From: an uncultured Pseudomonas sp.
GTDB taxonomy: Bacteria; Pseudomonadota; Gammaproteobacteria; Pseudomonadales; Pseudomonadaceae
DNA: 8,625 nucleotides
Direction of reading: 5' to 3'
Assembly: GCA_937863915.1 (NCBI GenBank)
Contig: CALMID010000311.1
Coordinates: forward strand, 1-8,625
Shown here: positions 1-6,174 of the stretch, in pieces
Position numbering within the stretch: position 1 is the stretch's first letter
Layout of the letters: each line of letters begins with the position of its first letter
The notes under the pieces: model-generated
Told to the model about the DNA's origin: nothing
What the model saw: only the letters and a program-made list of their open reading frames with translations
The model's database searches: none
Position numbers and translations under genes: made by a program

Positions 1-1064
1 AGCTTGCCGTCGGCCGCCATCTGCATGTAGCTCGGGTCGAAGCGCAGCTTGACGTTGCCCTTGTCGCCGGTGGTGATGCCCTTGGCGAAGCTCATGCCGA
101 CCGCTTCGGCGCTTTGCGCACCTTCGCCGAGCAGGCCGTGGCTGAAGGAGAACTCGGCCACCTTGGTCATGGTCGCCGGCAGTTTCGGGCTGTTGGCGAA
201 GGTCACGGCATCCTTGGCTGCGTAGAACATCTTGGTCGCCGCCAGCTGTGCGTCGTAGCCGGCCAGATCGGTGCCGGAGGCCTTGGCCATATGCTCGCGG
301 GCCGCCTTGCCCTTGGCATTGTCGGTTTTCATGATGGTCATGATTTCGTACCAGGCGCCGGTCAGCGCCTTGCCCAGCTCCGGGTTGTCCTTGAGGGTGT
401 CGCTGTTGACCACCATCAGGTCGATGATCTCGCCGGGGATCTGGCTGGAGTCGAACACCTTGGTCACGCCCGGCGTGGCCTCGATTTCGGCCAGCAGCGG
501 GTTCCAGGTGGCCACGGCGGTGACGTCATCGGTGGCGAAGGCGGCGACCAGGTCGGCGTCGGAGGTGTTGACCACCTTGAGGTCCTTCTCGGTCAGCTTG
601 GCGCGCTCCAGACCGCGGGCCAGCAGGTAGTGGGAGACGGACAGTTCCACCAGGTTGACGTTCTGGCCCTTGAGGTCGGCCAGGGTCTTTTTCTCGCCCT
701 TGAGGACGATGCCGTCGTTGCCGTTGGAGAAGTCGCCGATGATCAGCGCTGTGCTGTCCACGCCGCCGGCCGCCGGGATGGTCAGGGCGTCCATGTTGGT
801 CATGGTGCAGCCGTCGAACTGGCCGGCGCTGTACTGGTTGATCGACTCGACGTAGTCGTTGAGCTGCACCACATCGATATTGATGCCGTACTTTTTCGCC
901 CACTTGTCGACGATGCCTTCGGCCTGGCCGTATTCCCACGGCATCCAGCCGGCGTAGATGGTCCAGCAGACGCTGAAGTGGTCTTTCTTCTCGGCGTGGG
1001 CGGGCAGGGCGAGCAGGGCGCCGAGGCCGGCGGCGAAGAGCGAAGCGAGCAGGGACTTGCGCAT
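1..1064 (-). CDS. Guanidine-riboswitch-controlled ABC transporter periplasmic binding protein A (3'-truncated by window edge)
   Basis: This is the periplasmic substrate-binding component of a NitT/TauT-like ABC importer, in the family found beside urea (guanidine) carboxylase genes. The ATG at 1064-1062 follows a GGAGGT Shine-Dalgarno at 1070-1075. Translation gives 354 codons with no stop. The last visible residues (LRFDPSYMQMAADGKL) line up with the C-terminus of the upstream paralogue, so only a residue or two and the stop are missing. The N-terminus MRKSLLASLF...LPAHA is a Sec signal peptide with likely cleavage after AHA at residue 24. Family-like stretches are SVCWTIYAGWMPW near residues 31-43, TNMDALTIP near 89-97, SVSHYLLAR and TWNPLL. 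A sigma-54 promoter and guanidine-I riboswitch precede it directly. The ligand is most likely guanidine, inferred from the riboswitch and family context rather than from binding residues. The partner permease and ATPase are presumably beyond the left edge. Aliphatic amide, sulfonate or other guanidino-compound ligands are alternatives. Confidence 0.93.
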   Translation of the reverse strand, partial: MRKSLLASLFAAGLGALLALPAHAEKKDHFSVCWTIYAGWMPWEYGQAEGIVDKWAKKYGINIDVVQLNDYVESINQYSAGQFDGCTMTNMDALTIPAAGGVDSTALIIGDFSNGNDGIVLKGEKKTLADLKGQNVNLVELSVSHYLLARGLERAKLTEKDLKVVNTSDADLVAAFATDDVTAVATWNPLLAEIEATPGVTKVFDSSQIPGEIIDLMVVNSDTLKDNPELGKALTGAWYEIMTIMKTDNAKGKAAREHMAKASGTDLAGYDAQLAATKMFYAAKDAVTFANSPKLPATMTKVAEFSFSHGLLGEGAQSAEAVGMSFAKGITTGDKGNVKLRFDPSYMQMAADGK

Positions 1065-1135
1065 GGTGAACCTCCAGTTCGATGGAATACGGGCAGGAGC
1101 AGCGCGGCACATCGCTGGCGAACCAGATGGCGCGT

Positions 1136-1238
1136 TCTCCCGGGCTTTTGTCCCGCCGTGTAACCCCGAACGAGGTCGCCAACTCTCGGACCAGTCACCC
1201 GTCCCTGTATCGATGGACGGGCCGGAACCCTAGTCAGC
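1136..1238 (-). promoter_or_regulatory. Guanidine-I riboswitch (ykkC type 1) A
   Basis: Read on the minus strand, the core consensus blocks of the guanidine-I aptamer appear in order: CTAGGGTTCCG, ACTGGTCCGAGAG, TTACACGGCGGGA and AAAAGCCCGGGAGA. P1 forms from GCTGACT (1238-1232) and AGTTGGC, seven pairs including wobbles. P2 is CCCGTC with GACGGG. P3 is ACCTC, a GTTC loop and GGGGT. The aptamer ends about 70 nt before the ATG of binding protein A. This class binds guanidinium and normally turns genes on. I see no U-tract terminator between aptamer and start codon, so control may be translational. Confidence 0.95.
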
Positions 1239-1294
1239 CATTGCTGATTGTGTGCCGCTGCCGGAGCAGGGCTGCTACTGCATGAACAGTGTTT

Positions 1295-1310
1295 TGCGAA
1301 CATCGTGCCA
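1295..1310 (-). promoter_or_regulatory. Sigma-54 (RpoN) promoter A
   Basis: The minus strand reads TGGCACGATGTTCGCA, with GG and GC separated by exactly 10 bases as RpoN holoenzyme requires. It matches the YTGGCACGrNNNTTGCW consensus except for TCGC in place of TTGC. The predicted start is near 1285, about 47 nt before P1 of the riboswitch. An enhancer-binding protein, most likely NtrC given the nitrogen theme, would be needed. The same element with the same single deviation lies upstream of binding protein B. Confidence 0.8.
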
Positions 1311-1360
1311 GCGCGGCTTTTGCCGTGCGCAGCGGTGTTTGTGTGGGGTGGGTGGTGTGC

Positions 1361-1383
1361 TGGCGCACCGGGGTGGTGCGCCA
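1361..1383. promoter_or_regulatory. Palindromic NtrC-like upstream activator site
   Basis: TGGCGCACC and GGTGCGCCA form a perfect 9-bp inverted repeat around a 5-bp spacer, and contain GCAC-N7-GTGC, the core of the NtrC recognition consensus. The centre (1372) is about 87 bp upstream of the predicted sigma-54 start of cassette A, a normal enhancer distance. It lies just beyond the stop codon of binding protein B, so a terminator was considered, but neither strand has a T-tract after the hairpin. The identity of the binding protein is inferred. Confidence 0.5.
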
Positions 1384-1425
1384 GCGGGGCGCTGGGCTGT
1401 TTTGTGGTGCGCTGGCTGGGTCGTC

Positions 1426-2490
1426 CTAGAGGGATTTATCGTTAGCCATCTGCAGGTAGGTCGGATCGAAACGCAGCAGCACCTTGTCGCGATTGCCGAT
1501 CACCCGGTTCTCGCTGAAGCTGATGCCAACGTGCTCCAGTCCCTTGCCCTCACTGCCAAGCAGTTGGTGGGCATCGGCGAAGCCGGCCACGCGGCGCATC
1601 AGCTCGGGCATCTTGCTGCTGGTGGCGAAAGTCAGGGCATAGCGCGGTGCGTAGAACGAACGCAGGGTGTCCAGTTGCTCGTCGAAGTCTTCGGGCGTGG
1701 TGCCGGCCGCTGCAGCCATCTTGGCCCGGGCGGCGGCGCCTTCGGCGGTCGGCAGGCCCATCAGGCGCTGGGTTTCGAACCAGGCGCCGGTCAGCGCCTT
1801 GCCCAGCTCGGGGTGGCTGGCCAGAACCTGGGTATTGATCACCGTGAGGTCGACAATCTCACCGGGAATGTAGTGCGAGCTGAACACCTGATCGACCTCG
1901 GCCTGGCGCTTGATGTCGGCCAGCAGCGGGTTCCAGGTGATCACTGCATCGCCCTGGCCGGAGAGGAAGGCCTGGACGATGTCCTTGTCGGAGACGTTCT
2001 GGATCTTCACGTCGCTTTCCTTGAGCAGGGCCCATTCCAGGGCACGGCTGAGCAGGTAGTGCGACACCGAGTTCTCCACCAGCAGGATGGTCTTGCCCTT
2101 GAGGTCGGTCAGGCGCTGGTTGCTGCCACGGATCAGGATGCCGTCGGCACCGTCGGAGAAGTCGCCGACGATCAGTGCGGTGCTGTCGATGCCAGCCGCT
2201 ACCGGGATGGTCAGGGCGTCCATATTGGTCATGGCGCAGGCAGCGTATTCGCCGCTGGTGTAACGCTCGATGGAGTTGACGTAGTCCGGTACTTCATCGA
2301 CCTGGATATCGATGCCGTACTTGTCGCCCCATTTCTTCACGATGCCTTCGCTGGCGGCATAGCCCCAGGGCATCCAGCCGGCGAAGATCGACCAGCACAC
2401 CTTGAACGAGGGTTTTTCCGCGGCGAAGGCGGTGGGAGCAAGCGAAAGCAGCCCGCTGAACAGGCAGGCAAGTAGGACTCGGGTGCGCAT
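1426..2490 (-). CDS. Guanidine-riboswitch-controlled ABC transporter periplasmic binding protein B
   Basis: This is a complete periplasmic binding protein of 354 residues, a paralogue of protein A in the urea-carboxylase-region/NitT-like family. The ATG at 2490-2488 follows GGAGGT at 2496-2501. In-frame codons extend upstream to 2523, but that start would discard this ribosome site and the signal peptide. MRTRVLLACLFSGLLSLAPTAFA is a Sec signal, probably cleaved after AFA at residue 23. Conserved stretches are VCWSIFAGWMPW (31-42), TNMDALTIP (89-97), SVSHYLLSR (142-150) and TWNPLL (186-191). The stop is TAG at 1428-1426. By eye it shares about half its residues with protein A and ends at the equivalent position. 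It has its own sigma-54 promoter and guanidine-I riboswitch but no permease or ATPase directly attached. It may feed the same membrane complex as protein A, possibly with a different affinity or guanidino ligand. Confidence 0.95.
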   Translation of the reverse strand: MRTRVLLACLFSGLLSLAPTAFAAEKPSFKVCWSIFAGWMPWGYAASEGIVKKWGDKYGIDIQVDEVPDYVNSIERYTSGEYAACAMTNMDALTIPVAAGIDSTALIVGDFSDGADGILIRGSNQRLTDLKGKTILLVENSVSHYLLSRALEWALLKESDVKIQNVSDKDIVQAFLSGQGDAVITWNPLLADIKRQAEVDQVFSSHYIPGEIVDLTVINTQVLASHPELGKALTGAWFETQRLMGLPTAEGAAARAKMAAAAGTTPEDFDEQLDTLRSFYAPRYALTFATSSKMPELMRRVAGFADAHQLLGSEGKGLEHVGISFSENRVIGNRDKVLLRFDPTYLQMANDKSL

Positions 2491-2550
2491 GGCGGACCTC
2501 CATTGGTCAGTGATCAGGAACACAGGTACCCGGCCGCCGTTGGCCAGTGT

Positions 2551-2647
2551 TCTCCCGGGCTTTTATCCCGCCGTGTAACCTCGATGGAGGTCGCCGACTC
2601 TCGGACCAGTCACCTGCCGGGTGAGGCAGATCGGAACCCTAGTCGGC
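2551..2647 (-). promoter_or_regulatory. Guanidine-I riboswitch (ykkC type 1) B
   Basis: The minus strand carries the same ordered blocks as riboswitch A: CTAGGGTTCCG, ACTGGTCCGAGAG, TTACACGGCGGGA and AAAAGCCCGGGAGA. P1 is a perfect 7-bp helix of GCCGACT (2647-2641) with AGTCGGC (2599-2593). P2 is CTGCC with GGCAG. P3 is ACCTC, a CATC loop and GAGGT. The stem sequences differ from copy A while pairing is kept, which is covariation support visible within this window. It ends 60 nt before the ATG of binding protein B. Guanidinium is the expected ligand. Confidence 0.96.
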
Positions 2648-2654
2648 TATTGCG

Positions 2655-2660
2655 ATTATC
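2655..2660 (-). promoter_or_regulatory. Possible secondary sigma-70 -10 box upstream of riboswitch B
   Basis: GATAAT sits 7 bases before the first base of P1, so a start from it would fall at the aptamer's 5' end. I find no convincing -35 hexamer at 16-18 bp. The corresponding position in cassette A reads ACAATC, so the element is not conserved. It could be chance. Confidence 0.25.
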
Positions 2661-2696
2661 CTGTCAGACAATCTTTTCCCTGTTTAATCAGGGGTT

Positions 2697-2712
2697 TGCG
2701 AGGATCGTGCCA
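2697..2712 (-). promoter_or_regulatory. Sigma-54 (RpoN) promoter B
   Basis: The minus strand reads TGGCACGATCCTCGCA, with GG-N10-GC spacing and the same TCGC deviation seen in promoter A. The predicted start is near 2687, about 40 nt before P1 of riboswitch B. A degenerate NtrC-like half palindrome (TGCAC near 2767-2771) lies at the same distance upstream as the perfect site of cassette A. No terminator is visible between the end of the upstream permease gene and this promoter, so read-through from that operon is possible. Confidence 0.8.
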
Positions 2713-2814
2713 ATACACGTATGAGCCGAGGATGCGTGATGCGCGTGGCGTTTTCAGTGGATTGGCTGCACTGCGATGGGGAGGCGGGTGGTCTGGCGCG
2801 CCGTTGTGGGGCGC

Positions 2815-3582
2815 TCAGGCCTTGAGCCAGCGCTGACGCAGCTGGCTGCTGCAGATGTCCACCAGCAGGACCAGGGCCAGCATGGCCAGGATCACCGTGG
2901 CGGCCTGGGCTTCCTGGAACAGGCTGAGGCTGACGTAGAGCATCTGCCCCAGGCCGCCGGCGCCGACAAAACCCAGCACGCTGGCCATGCGGATGTTGTT
3001 CTCCCAGCGGTACAGGCTGTAGGCGAGCAGCTGCGGCAGCACGCCCGGCAGGGTGCCATAGAGGAAGGCAGTCAGGCGCGAGCCGCCGGCCAGGCGAATG
3101 GCCTGAGCTGGTTCGGGCGGGGTGTTCTCCAGCGCTTCGGCGAACAGCCGGCCGAGCACGCCGGCGGTGTGCAGGGCCAGGGCCAGGGTGCCGGCATTGG
3201 GGCCGAGGCCGGCGGCCAGCACCATCAGTGCCGCCCACACCAGCTCGGGCACTGCGCGCAGCGCGTTGAGCAGCAGGCGCGCCAGGGCTTCGGCGGCTCT
3301 TCCGAAACGACCGGCCGCCGGCAGGGCAATCAGCAGGCCGGCGAGGGCCGCGAGCAGGGTGCCGAGGGCCGACATGGCCAGGGTTTCCAGCGCACCACGG
3401 GCGATGCTGGCGAGATAGGCGCTGGACAGGTCCGGTTGCAGGAAGCGCACGGCGTACTGGCCCATCTGCCGCAGGCTGTCGGCGCTGAACAGACCGGCCA
3501 GGTCCAGCTGCAGGTAGGCAAAGGCGGCGACCACCCCGGCCACGACGGCCAGCAGCAGGCCCAGGTCGAGCAGGCGCTTCAT
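2815..3582 (-). CDS. PhnE-type ABC transporter permease (second permease of the operon)
   Basis: This is an inner-membrane permease of 255 residues in the phosphonate/phosphite/selenate-type importer family. The ATG at 3582-3580 overlaps the TGA of the preceding permease as ATGA; an upstream in-frame extension to 3759 would run through that gene and is rejected. Hydrophobic segments lie near residues 5-23, 66-89, 105-125, 131-145 and 226-243. The cytoplasmic EAA loop that contacts the ATPase is visible at about 148-180, ending in LAGGSRLTAFLYGTLP. A conserved GFVGAGGLGQ follows near 204-213. It is homologous to the adjacent permease, so the membrane pore is probably a heterodimer rather than a PhnE homodimer. 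It is the last gene of the four-gene operon. Confidence 0.93.
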   Translation of the reverse strand: MKRLLDLGLLLAVVAGVVAAFAYLQLDLAGLFSADSLRQMGQYAVRFLQPDLSSAYLASIARGALETLAMSALGTLLAALAGLLIALPAAGRFGRAAEALARLLLNALRAVPELVWAALMVLAAGLGPNAGTLALALHTAGVLGRLFAEALENTPPEPAQAIRLAGGSRLTAFLYGTLPGVLPQLLAYSLYRWENNIRMASVLGFVGAGGLGQMLYVSLSLFQEAQAATVILAMLALVLLVDICSSQLRQRWLKA

Positions 3583-4412
3583 TGCAGCCTCCCGCGCAGC
3601 AGGCGGCTGAGGGCATCGGCCAGCAGGACCAGGGCAAGGAAGGTCAGCAGCAGGCTGGCCACTTCGTTGCCGGCGAACATGCGCATCGACAGGTCCATCT
3701 GCTGCCCCAGGCCGCCGGCGCCGACGAAGCCCATCACCACCGAGGCGCGGATGGCGCATTCCCAGCGGTACACGGTGTACGACAGCAGCTCACCGGCGGC
3801 ATTGGGCAGGGTGCCGTAGCAGAAGGCCGCCAGTCGGCCGCTGCCGGCCAGCAGCAGGGCGCGGGTGGGTTTCTGGTCCACCGACTCGAAGATTTCCGCA
3901 TAGACCTTGCCCAGCATGCCGCTGTAGGTGATGGCGATGGCCAGCACCCCGGCAGTGGGGCCGAGGCCGACGGCGCGGACGAACAGCAGCGCCCAGACGA
4001 TCTCCGGCACGCTGCGCAGCACGATCAGCAGGCCGCGTACCGGCCAGCGCAGGGCCTGGGCCCAGGGGGCCGGGCGACCCGCGCGGGTTAGGGCTGACAG
4101 CGACAGCGCGCGACTGGCCAGCAGCGCCGCCGGTACTGCAATCAGCAGCGCCAGAGCCATGCCAGCGGTGGCCATGGCCAGGGTCTGCAGGGTGGCGGTC
4201 AGCAGCAGGTCGAGAAAGTCGGCGTCATGGGCCGGAGGCCAGAAGGCGCCGACGAACTTGCCCATGGTCGCCAGGTTGTCCGCCTGCCACAGCACCGCCA
4301 GGTTCAGCTCGGACAGCGCCAGACCCGGCCACAGCAGGGCCAGGGCCAGCAGAGTGAGCAGCAGGCGCGGCAGGGCGGCGGGGTCGCGGGCGACGGCGCT
4401 GGGCGGGTTCAT
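3579..4412 (-). CDS. PhnE-type ABC transporter permease (first permease of the operon)
   Basis: This is an inner-membrane permease of 277 residues. The ATG at 4412-4410 shares one base with the TGA of the ATPase gene (TGATG), and no separate ribosome site is obvious, which points to translational coupling. An in-frame TTG two codons upstream is less likely. A hydrophobic N-terminal segment lies near 14-34, followed by membrane segments near 77-100, 125-147, 152-167 and 248-266. The EAA motif occupies about 171-203 (YAEIFESVDQ ... LAGSGRLAAFCYGTLP), and GFVGAGGLGQQ lies at 228-238. With the following permease it should form the translocation channel. The family covers phosphonate, phosphite and putative selenate importers, and the sequence does not decide the substrate. 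Confidence 0.93.
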   Translation of the reverse strand: MNPPSAVARDPAALPRLLLTLLALALLWPGLALSELNLAVLWQADNLATMGKFVGAFWPPAHDADFLDLLLTATLQTLAMATAGMALALLIAVPAALLASRALSLSALTRAGRPAPWAQALRWPVRGLLIVLRSVPEIVWALLFVRAVGLGPTAGVLAIAITYSGMLGKVYAEIFESVDQKPTRALLLAGSGRLAAFCYGTLPNAAGELLSYTVYRWECAIRASVVMGFVGAGGLGQQMDLSMRMFAGNEVASLLLTFLALVLLADALSRLLRGRLQ

Positions 4413-5245
4413 CAGCAACGCGGGATGTGCAGGGTGACCGGTGGCGCCACCGGCGAGGCCGGCACGCTGGTCTGCACGTCGGTCTGTAATTGCGCATTGG
4501 CGTACAGCGCCTCGAGGTCGGCCGGGGTCACGGTCTGGCTCGGCTTGTCGAACAGCACGCGACCGTCGCGCAGGCCGATAACGCGCGGGAAGTGCCCGAG
4601 GGCCAGGTCCACGGCATGCAGGCTGGCGATCAGTGTGCTGCCACGCTGTTGCGCTTCCTGGCTGAGGATCTCCAGGGTGTGCCCGGCCAGCACCGGGTCC
4701 ATGGCCGACACCGGCTCGTCGGCGAGGATCAGCTCGGCGCCCTGGTAGAGCACGCGGGCGATGCCGACGCGCTGCTGCTGGCCACCGGAGAGCTGGTCGC
4801 AGTGTTCATACAGCTTGTCGCTGAGGTCGAGGCGGGCCAGGGCCGCGCTCGCGGCCTGGCGCTCCTGCGGGTAGATCAGGTTAAGCAGTGCCTTGGCCAG
4901 CGACCAGTGGCCGAGGCGACCGGCCAGGACCGCGGTGACCACGCGCTGGCGCGGTGGCAGTGGCGGGCTCTGGTGGATCAGGCCGATGCGCCGGCGCAAC
5001 TGCTGGCGCTGACGCGCGGAGAGCGCCCAGGGCTGCTGGCCGAACAGGCGCAACTCACCGCTGCCGGGTTGCAGGGCGGTGGCCAGAAGGCGCAGCAGGC
5101 TGGTTTTGCCGGCCCCGGACGGACCGATGATGGCCACCCGCTCGCCCTGGGCTACGGCGAGCGTGAGGTCCGTCAGTGCCGCCTGGCCGTTGGCGTGGGT
5201 CAGGCCCACGCCGGTCAGGCCCACGCCGGTCAAGCGTGGTGTCAC
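4412..5245 (-). CDS. PhnC-type ABC transporter ATP-binding protein
   Basis: This cytoplasmic ATPase of 277 residues powers the importer encoded around it. All nucleotide-binding motifs are present: Walker A GPSGAGKT (41-48), Q-loop Gln92 ([10 protein letters not shown]), ABC signature LSGGQQQR (152-159), Walker B LILADEP (172-178), D-loop SAMDP (180-184) and H-loop His210. The start is GTG at 5245-5243, overlapping the TGA of the binding-protein gene as GTGA. The N-terminus contains a 5-residue tandem duplication (LTGVG twice) from a 15-bp DNA repeat; usual PhnC-like proteins carry this strand once. A short tail after about residue 250 is proline- and valine-rich and may be dispensable. Phosphonate, phosphite or selenate are the candidate substrates. 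Confidence 0.95.
   Translation of the reverse strand: MTPRLTGVGLTGVGLTHANGQAALTDLTLAVAQGERVAIIGPSGAGKTSLLRLLATALQPGSGELRLFGQQPWALSARQRQQLRRRIGLIHQSPPLPPRQRVVTAVLAGRLGHWSLAKALLNLIYPQERQAASAALARLDLSDKLYEHCDQLSGGQQQRVGIARVLYQGAELILADEPVSAMDPVLAGHTLEILSQEAQQRGSTLIASLHAVDLALGHFPRVIGLRDGRVLFDKPSQTVTPADLEALYANAQLQTDVQTSVPASPVAPPVTLHIPRC
5198..5232. repeat. 15-bp tandem repeat inside the ATPase gene, about 2.3 copies
   Basis: The unit GGTCAGGCCCACGCC (plus strand) occurs twice in full at 5198-5212 and 5213-5227, followed by GGTCA at 5228-5232. Being a multiple of three, it keeps frame and encodes a repeated LTGVG near the N-terminus of the ATPase. The two full copies are identical, which suggests a recent duplication or slippage. 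Confidence 0.95.
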
Positions 5246-6093
5246 TTCAGCAGGCCGGCCGCGCGGGCTGCCTCTTCGATGCCCTGATAGTTCTCAGGCT
5301 TGGTCTCGATGAAGCGCGAGGCGGCCTGCAGGTCGAGAATGGCCTTGTGCTCCGGCTTGGCCGGGTCCAGGGCGAGGAAGGCGGCCTTGATCTTGCCGGC
5401 CAGTTCCGGGTCGAGGCTGCCGCGCACGGTCCAGTTGTAGTCGTAGTAGGTCGGGGTGGTGGCGAAGACGTGAACCTTCTTGGTGTCCACCTTGCCGGCG
5501 GCGACCAGTTTGTCCCATACGCTGGCGTTGAGCACGCCGGCATCGACCTTGCCTGCTTCGACCCAGGCCGCGGTGGCATCGTGGGCGCCGGAGAAGGCCA
5601 CGCGGCTGAAGTAGGTTTCCGGAACGATCTTGTCCTGCTGCATGAAGTAGCGCGGCATCAGGCTGCCAGAGGTGGACGAAACCGAACCGAAGGCGAAGGT
5701 CTTGCCCTTGAGGTCGGCCAGGGATTTGACCGCCGGGTCGCTGGAAATGAATTTGCTGGTGAACACCGCATCCTGTTCACGCTGTACCAGCGGGATGGCG
5801 TTGCCGGTCTTCAGGCGGGTCTGCACGAAGGTGAAACCGCCCAGCCAGGCCAGGTCGATGCGGTCAGCGGCAATGGCTTCCACCACGGCCGGGTAGTCGG
5901 CCACCGGCATGAACTCGACTTTCATGCCCAACTGTTGCTCGAGGTAGGCACCCAGCGGCTTGAACTTGCGCAGCAGTTCGGTGGGGGCTTCGTCCGGAAT
6001 GGCGGTGACTTTGAGTACGTCGGCGGCCTGGGCCACGACGGCGGAAAAGGACAGAGCGAGGCCAGCGGCCAGCGTCAGGGTGCGCTTGATCAT
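5242..6093 (-). CDS. PhnD-like periplasmic binding protein (phosphonate/phosphite/putative selenate importer)
   Basis: This periplasmic binding protein of 283 residues is the first gene of the four-gene importer operon. The ATG at 6093-6091 follows GGAGAA at 6103-6108. [23 protein letters not shown] is a Sec signal, probably cleaved after residue 23. The mature protein opens with [31 protein letters not shown], typical of PhnD/PtxB-like proteins, followed by the [24 protein letters not shown] segment and [27 protein letters not shown], the usual ligand-pocket region. From memory, the [20 protein letters not shown] signature resembles the subgroup named putative selenate binding protein, but this is a recollection rather than a search result. 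Overlap with the ATPase gene shows they are one transcript. No selenium or phosphonate enzyme gene lies in the window to settle the ligand. Confidence 0.93.
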   Translation of the reverse strand: MIKRTLTLAAGLALSFSAVVAQAADVLKVTAIPDEAPTELLRKFKPLGAYLEQQLGMKVEFMPVADYPAVVEAIAADRIDLAWLGGFTFVQTRLKTGNAIPLVQREQDAVFTSKFISSDPAVKSLADLKGKTFAFGSVSSTSGSLMPRYFMQQDKIVPETYFSRVAFSGAHDATAAWVEAGKVDAGVLNASVWDKLVAAGKVDTKKVHVFATTPTYYDYNWTVRGSLDPELAGKIKAAFLALDPAKPEHKAILDLQAASRFIETKPENYQGIEEAARAAGLLK

Positions 6094-6121
6094 GATGGGA
6101 AGTTCTCCGGTTCAATAGCGG

Positions 6122-6174
6122 AAAAAATCGACGAAGAAGCCGAGCCGTATGGCGTTGCCACGGCACGTGCTTCT
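6122..6174 (-). promoter_or_regulatory. Structured 5' leader of the PhnD-like importer operon
   Basis: On the minus strand the leader can fold into a long imperfect hairpin. AGAAGC (6174-6169) pairs with GCTTCT (6140-6135), CCGT (6163-6160) with ACGG (6148-6145), and GGC with GCC inside. Seven unpaired bases then precede a run of six T at 6127-6122. It lies between the predicted transcription start and the ribosome site. The T-run is too far from the stem for a canonical terminator, so attenuation is only a possibility. I do not recognise it as a known riboswitch. Confidence 0.35.

Noticed and set aside
1343..1355. Plus-strand GGGGTGGGTGG as a G-quadruplex
   Set aside because: There are only two runs of three or more G close together and no four tracts, so a stable quadruplex is not supported.
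1361..1383. Perfect palindrome as intrinsic terminator of binding protein B
   Set aside because: The stem is strong, but neither strand has a T-tract directly after it. The GCAC-N7-GTGC core and its distance to a sigma-54 promoter fit an activator site better.
1252..2475. Plus-strand open frame of 407 codons opposite binding protein B and its flank
   Set aside because: It mirrors the codon pattern of the minus-strand gene and crosses the sigma-54 promoter and activator region. Its translation has no recognisable domain. A similar frame at 114-1163 mirrors binding protein A.
2464..2490. LLAC near the N-terminus of binding protein B as a lipobox
   Set aside because: The cysteine is residue 9, leaving too short a hydrophobic segment before it. 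The longer Sec signal ending in AFA explains the N-terminus.
2491..2523. Upstream start for binding protein B adding 11 residues
   Set aside because: It would place the GGAGGT ribosome site inside the coding region and spoil the signal peptide. The ATG at 2490 has ideal spacing.
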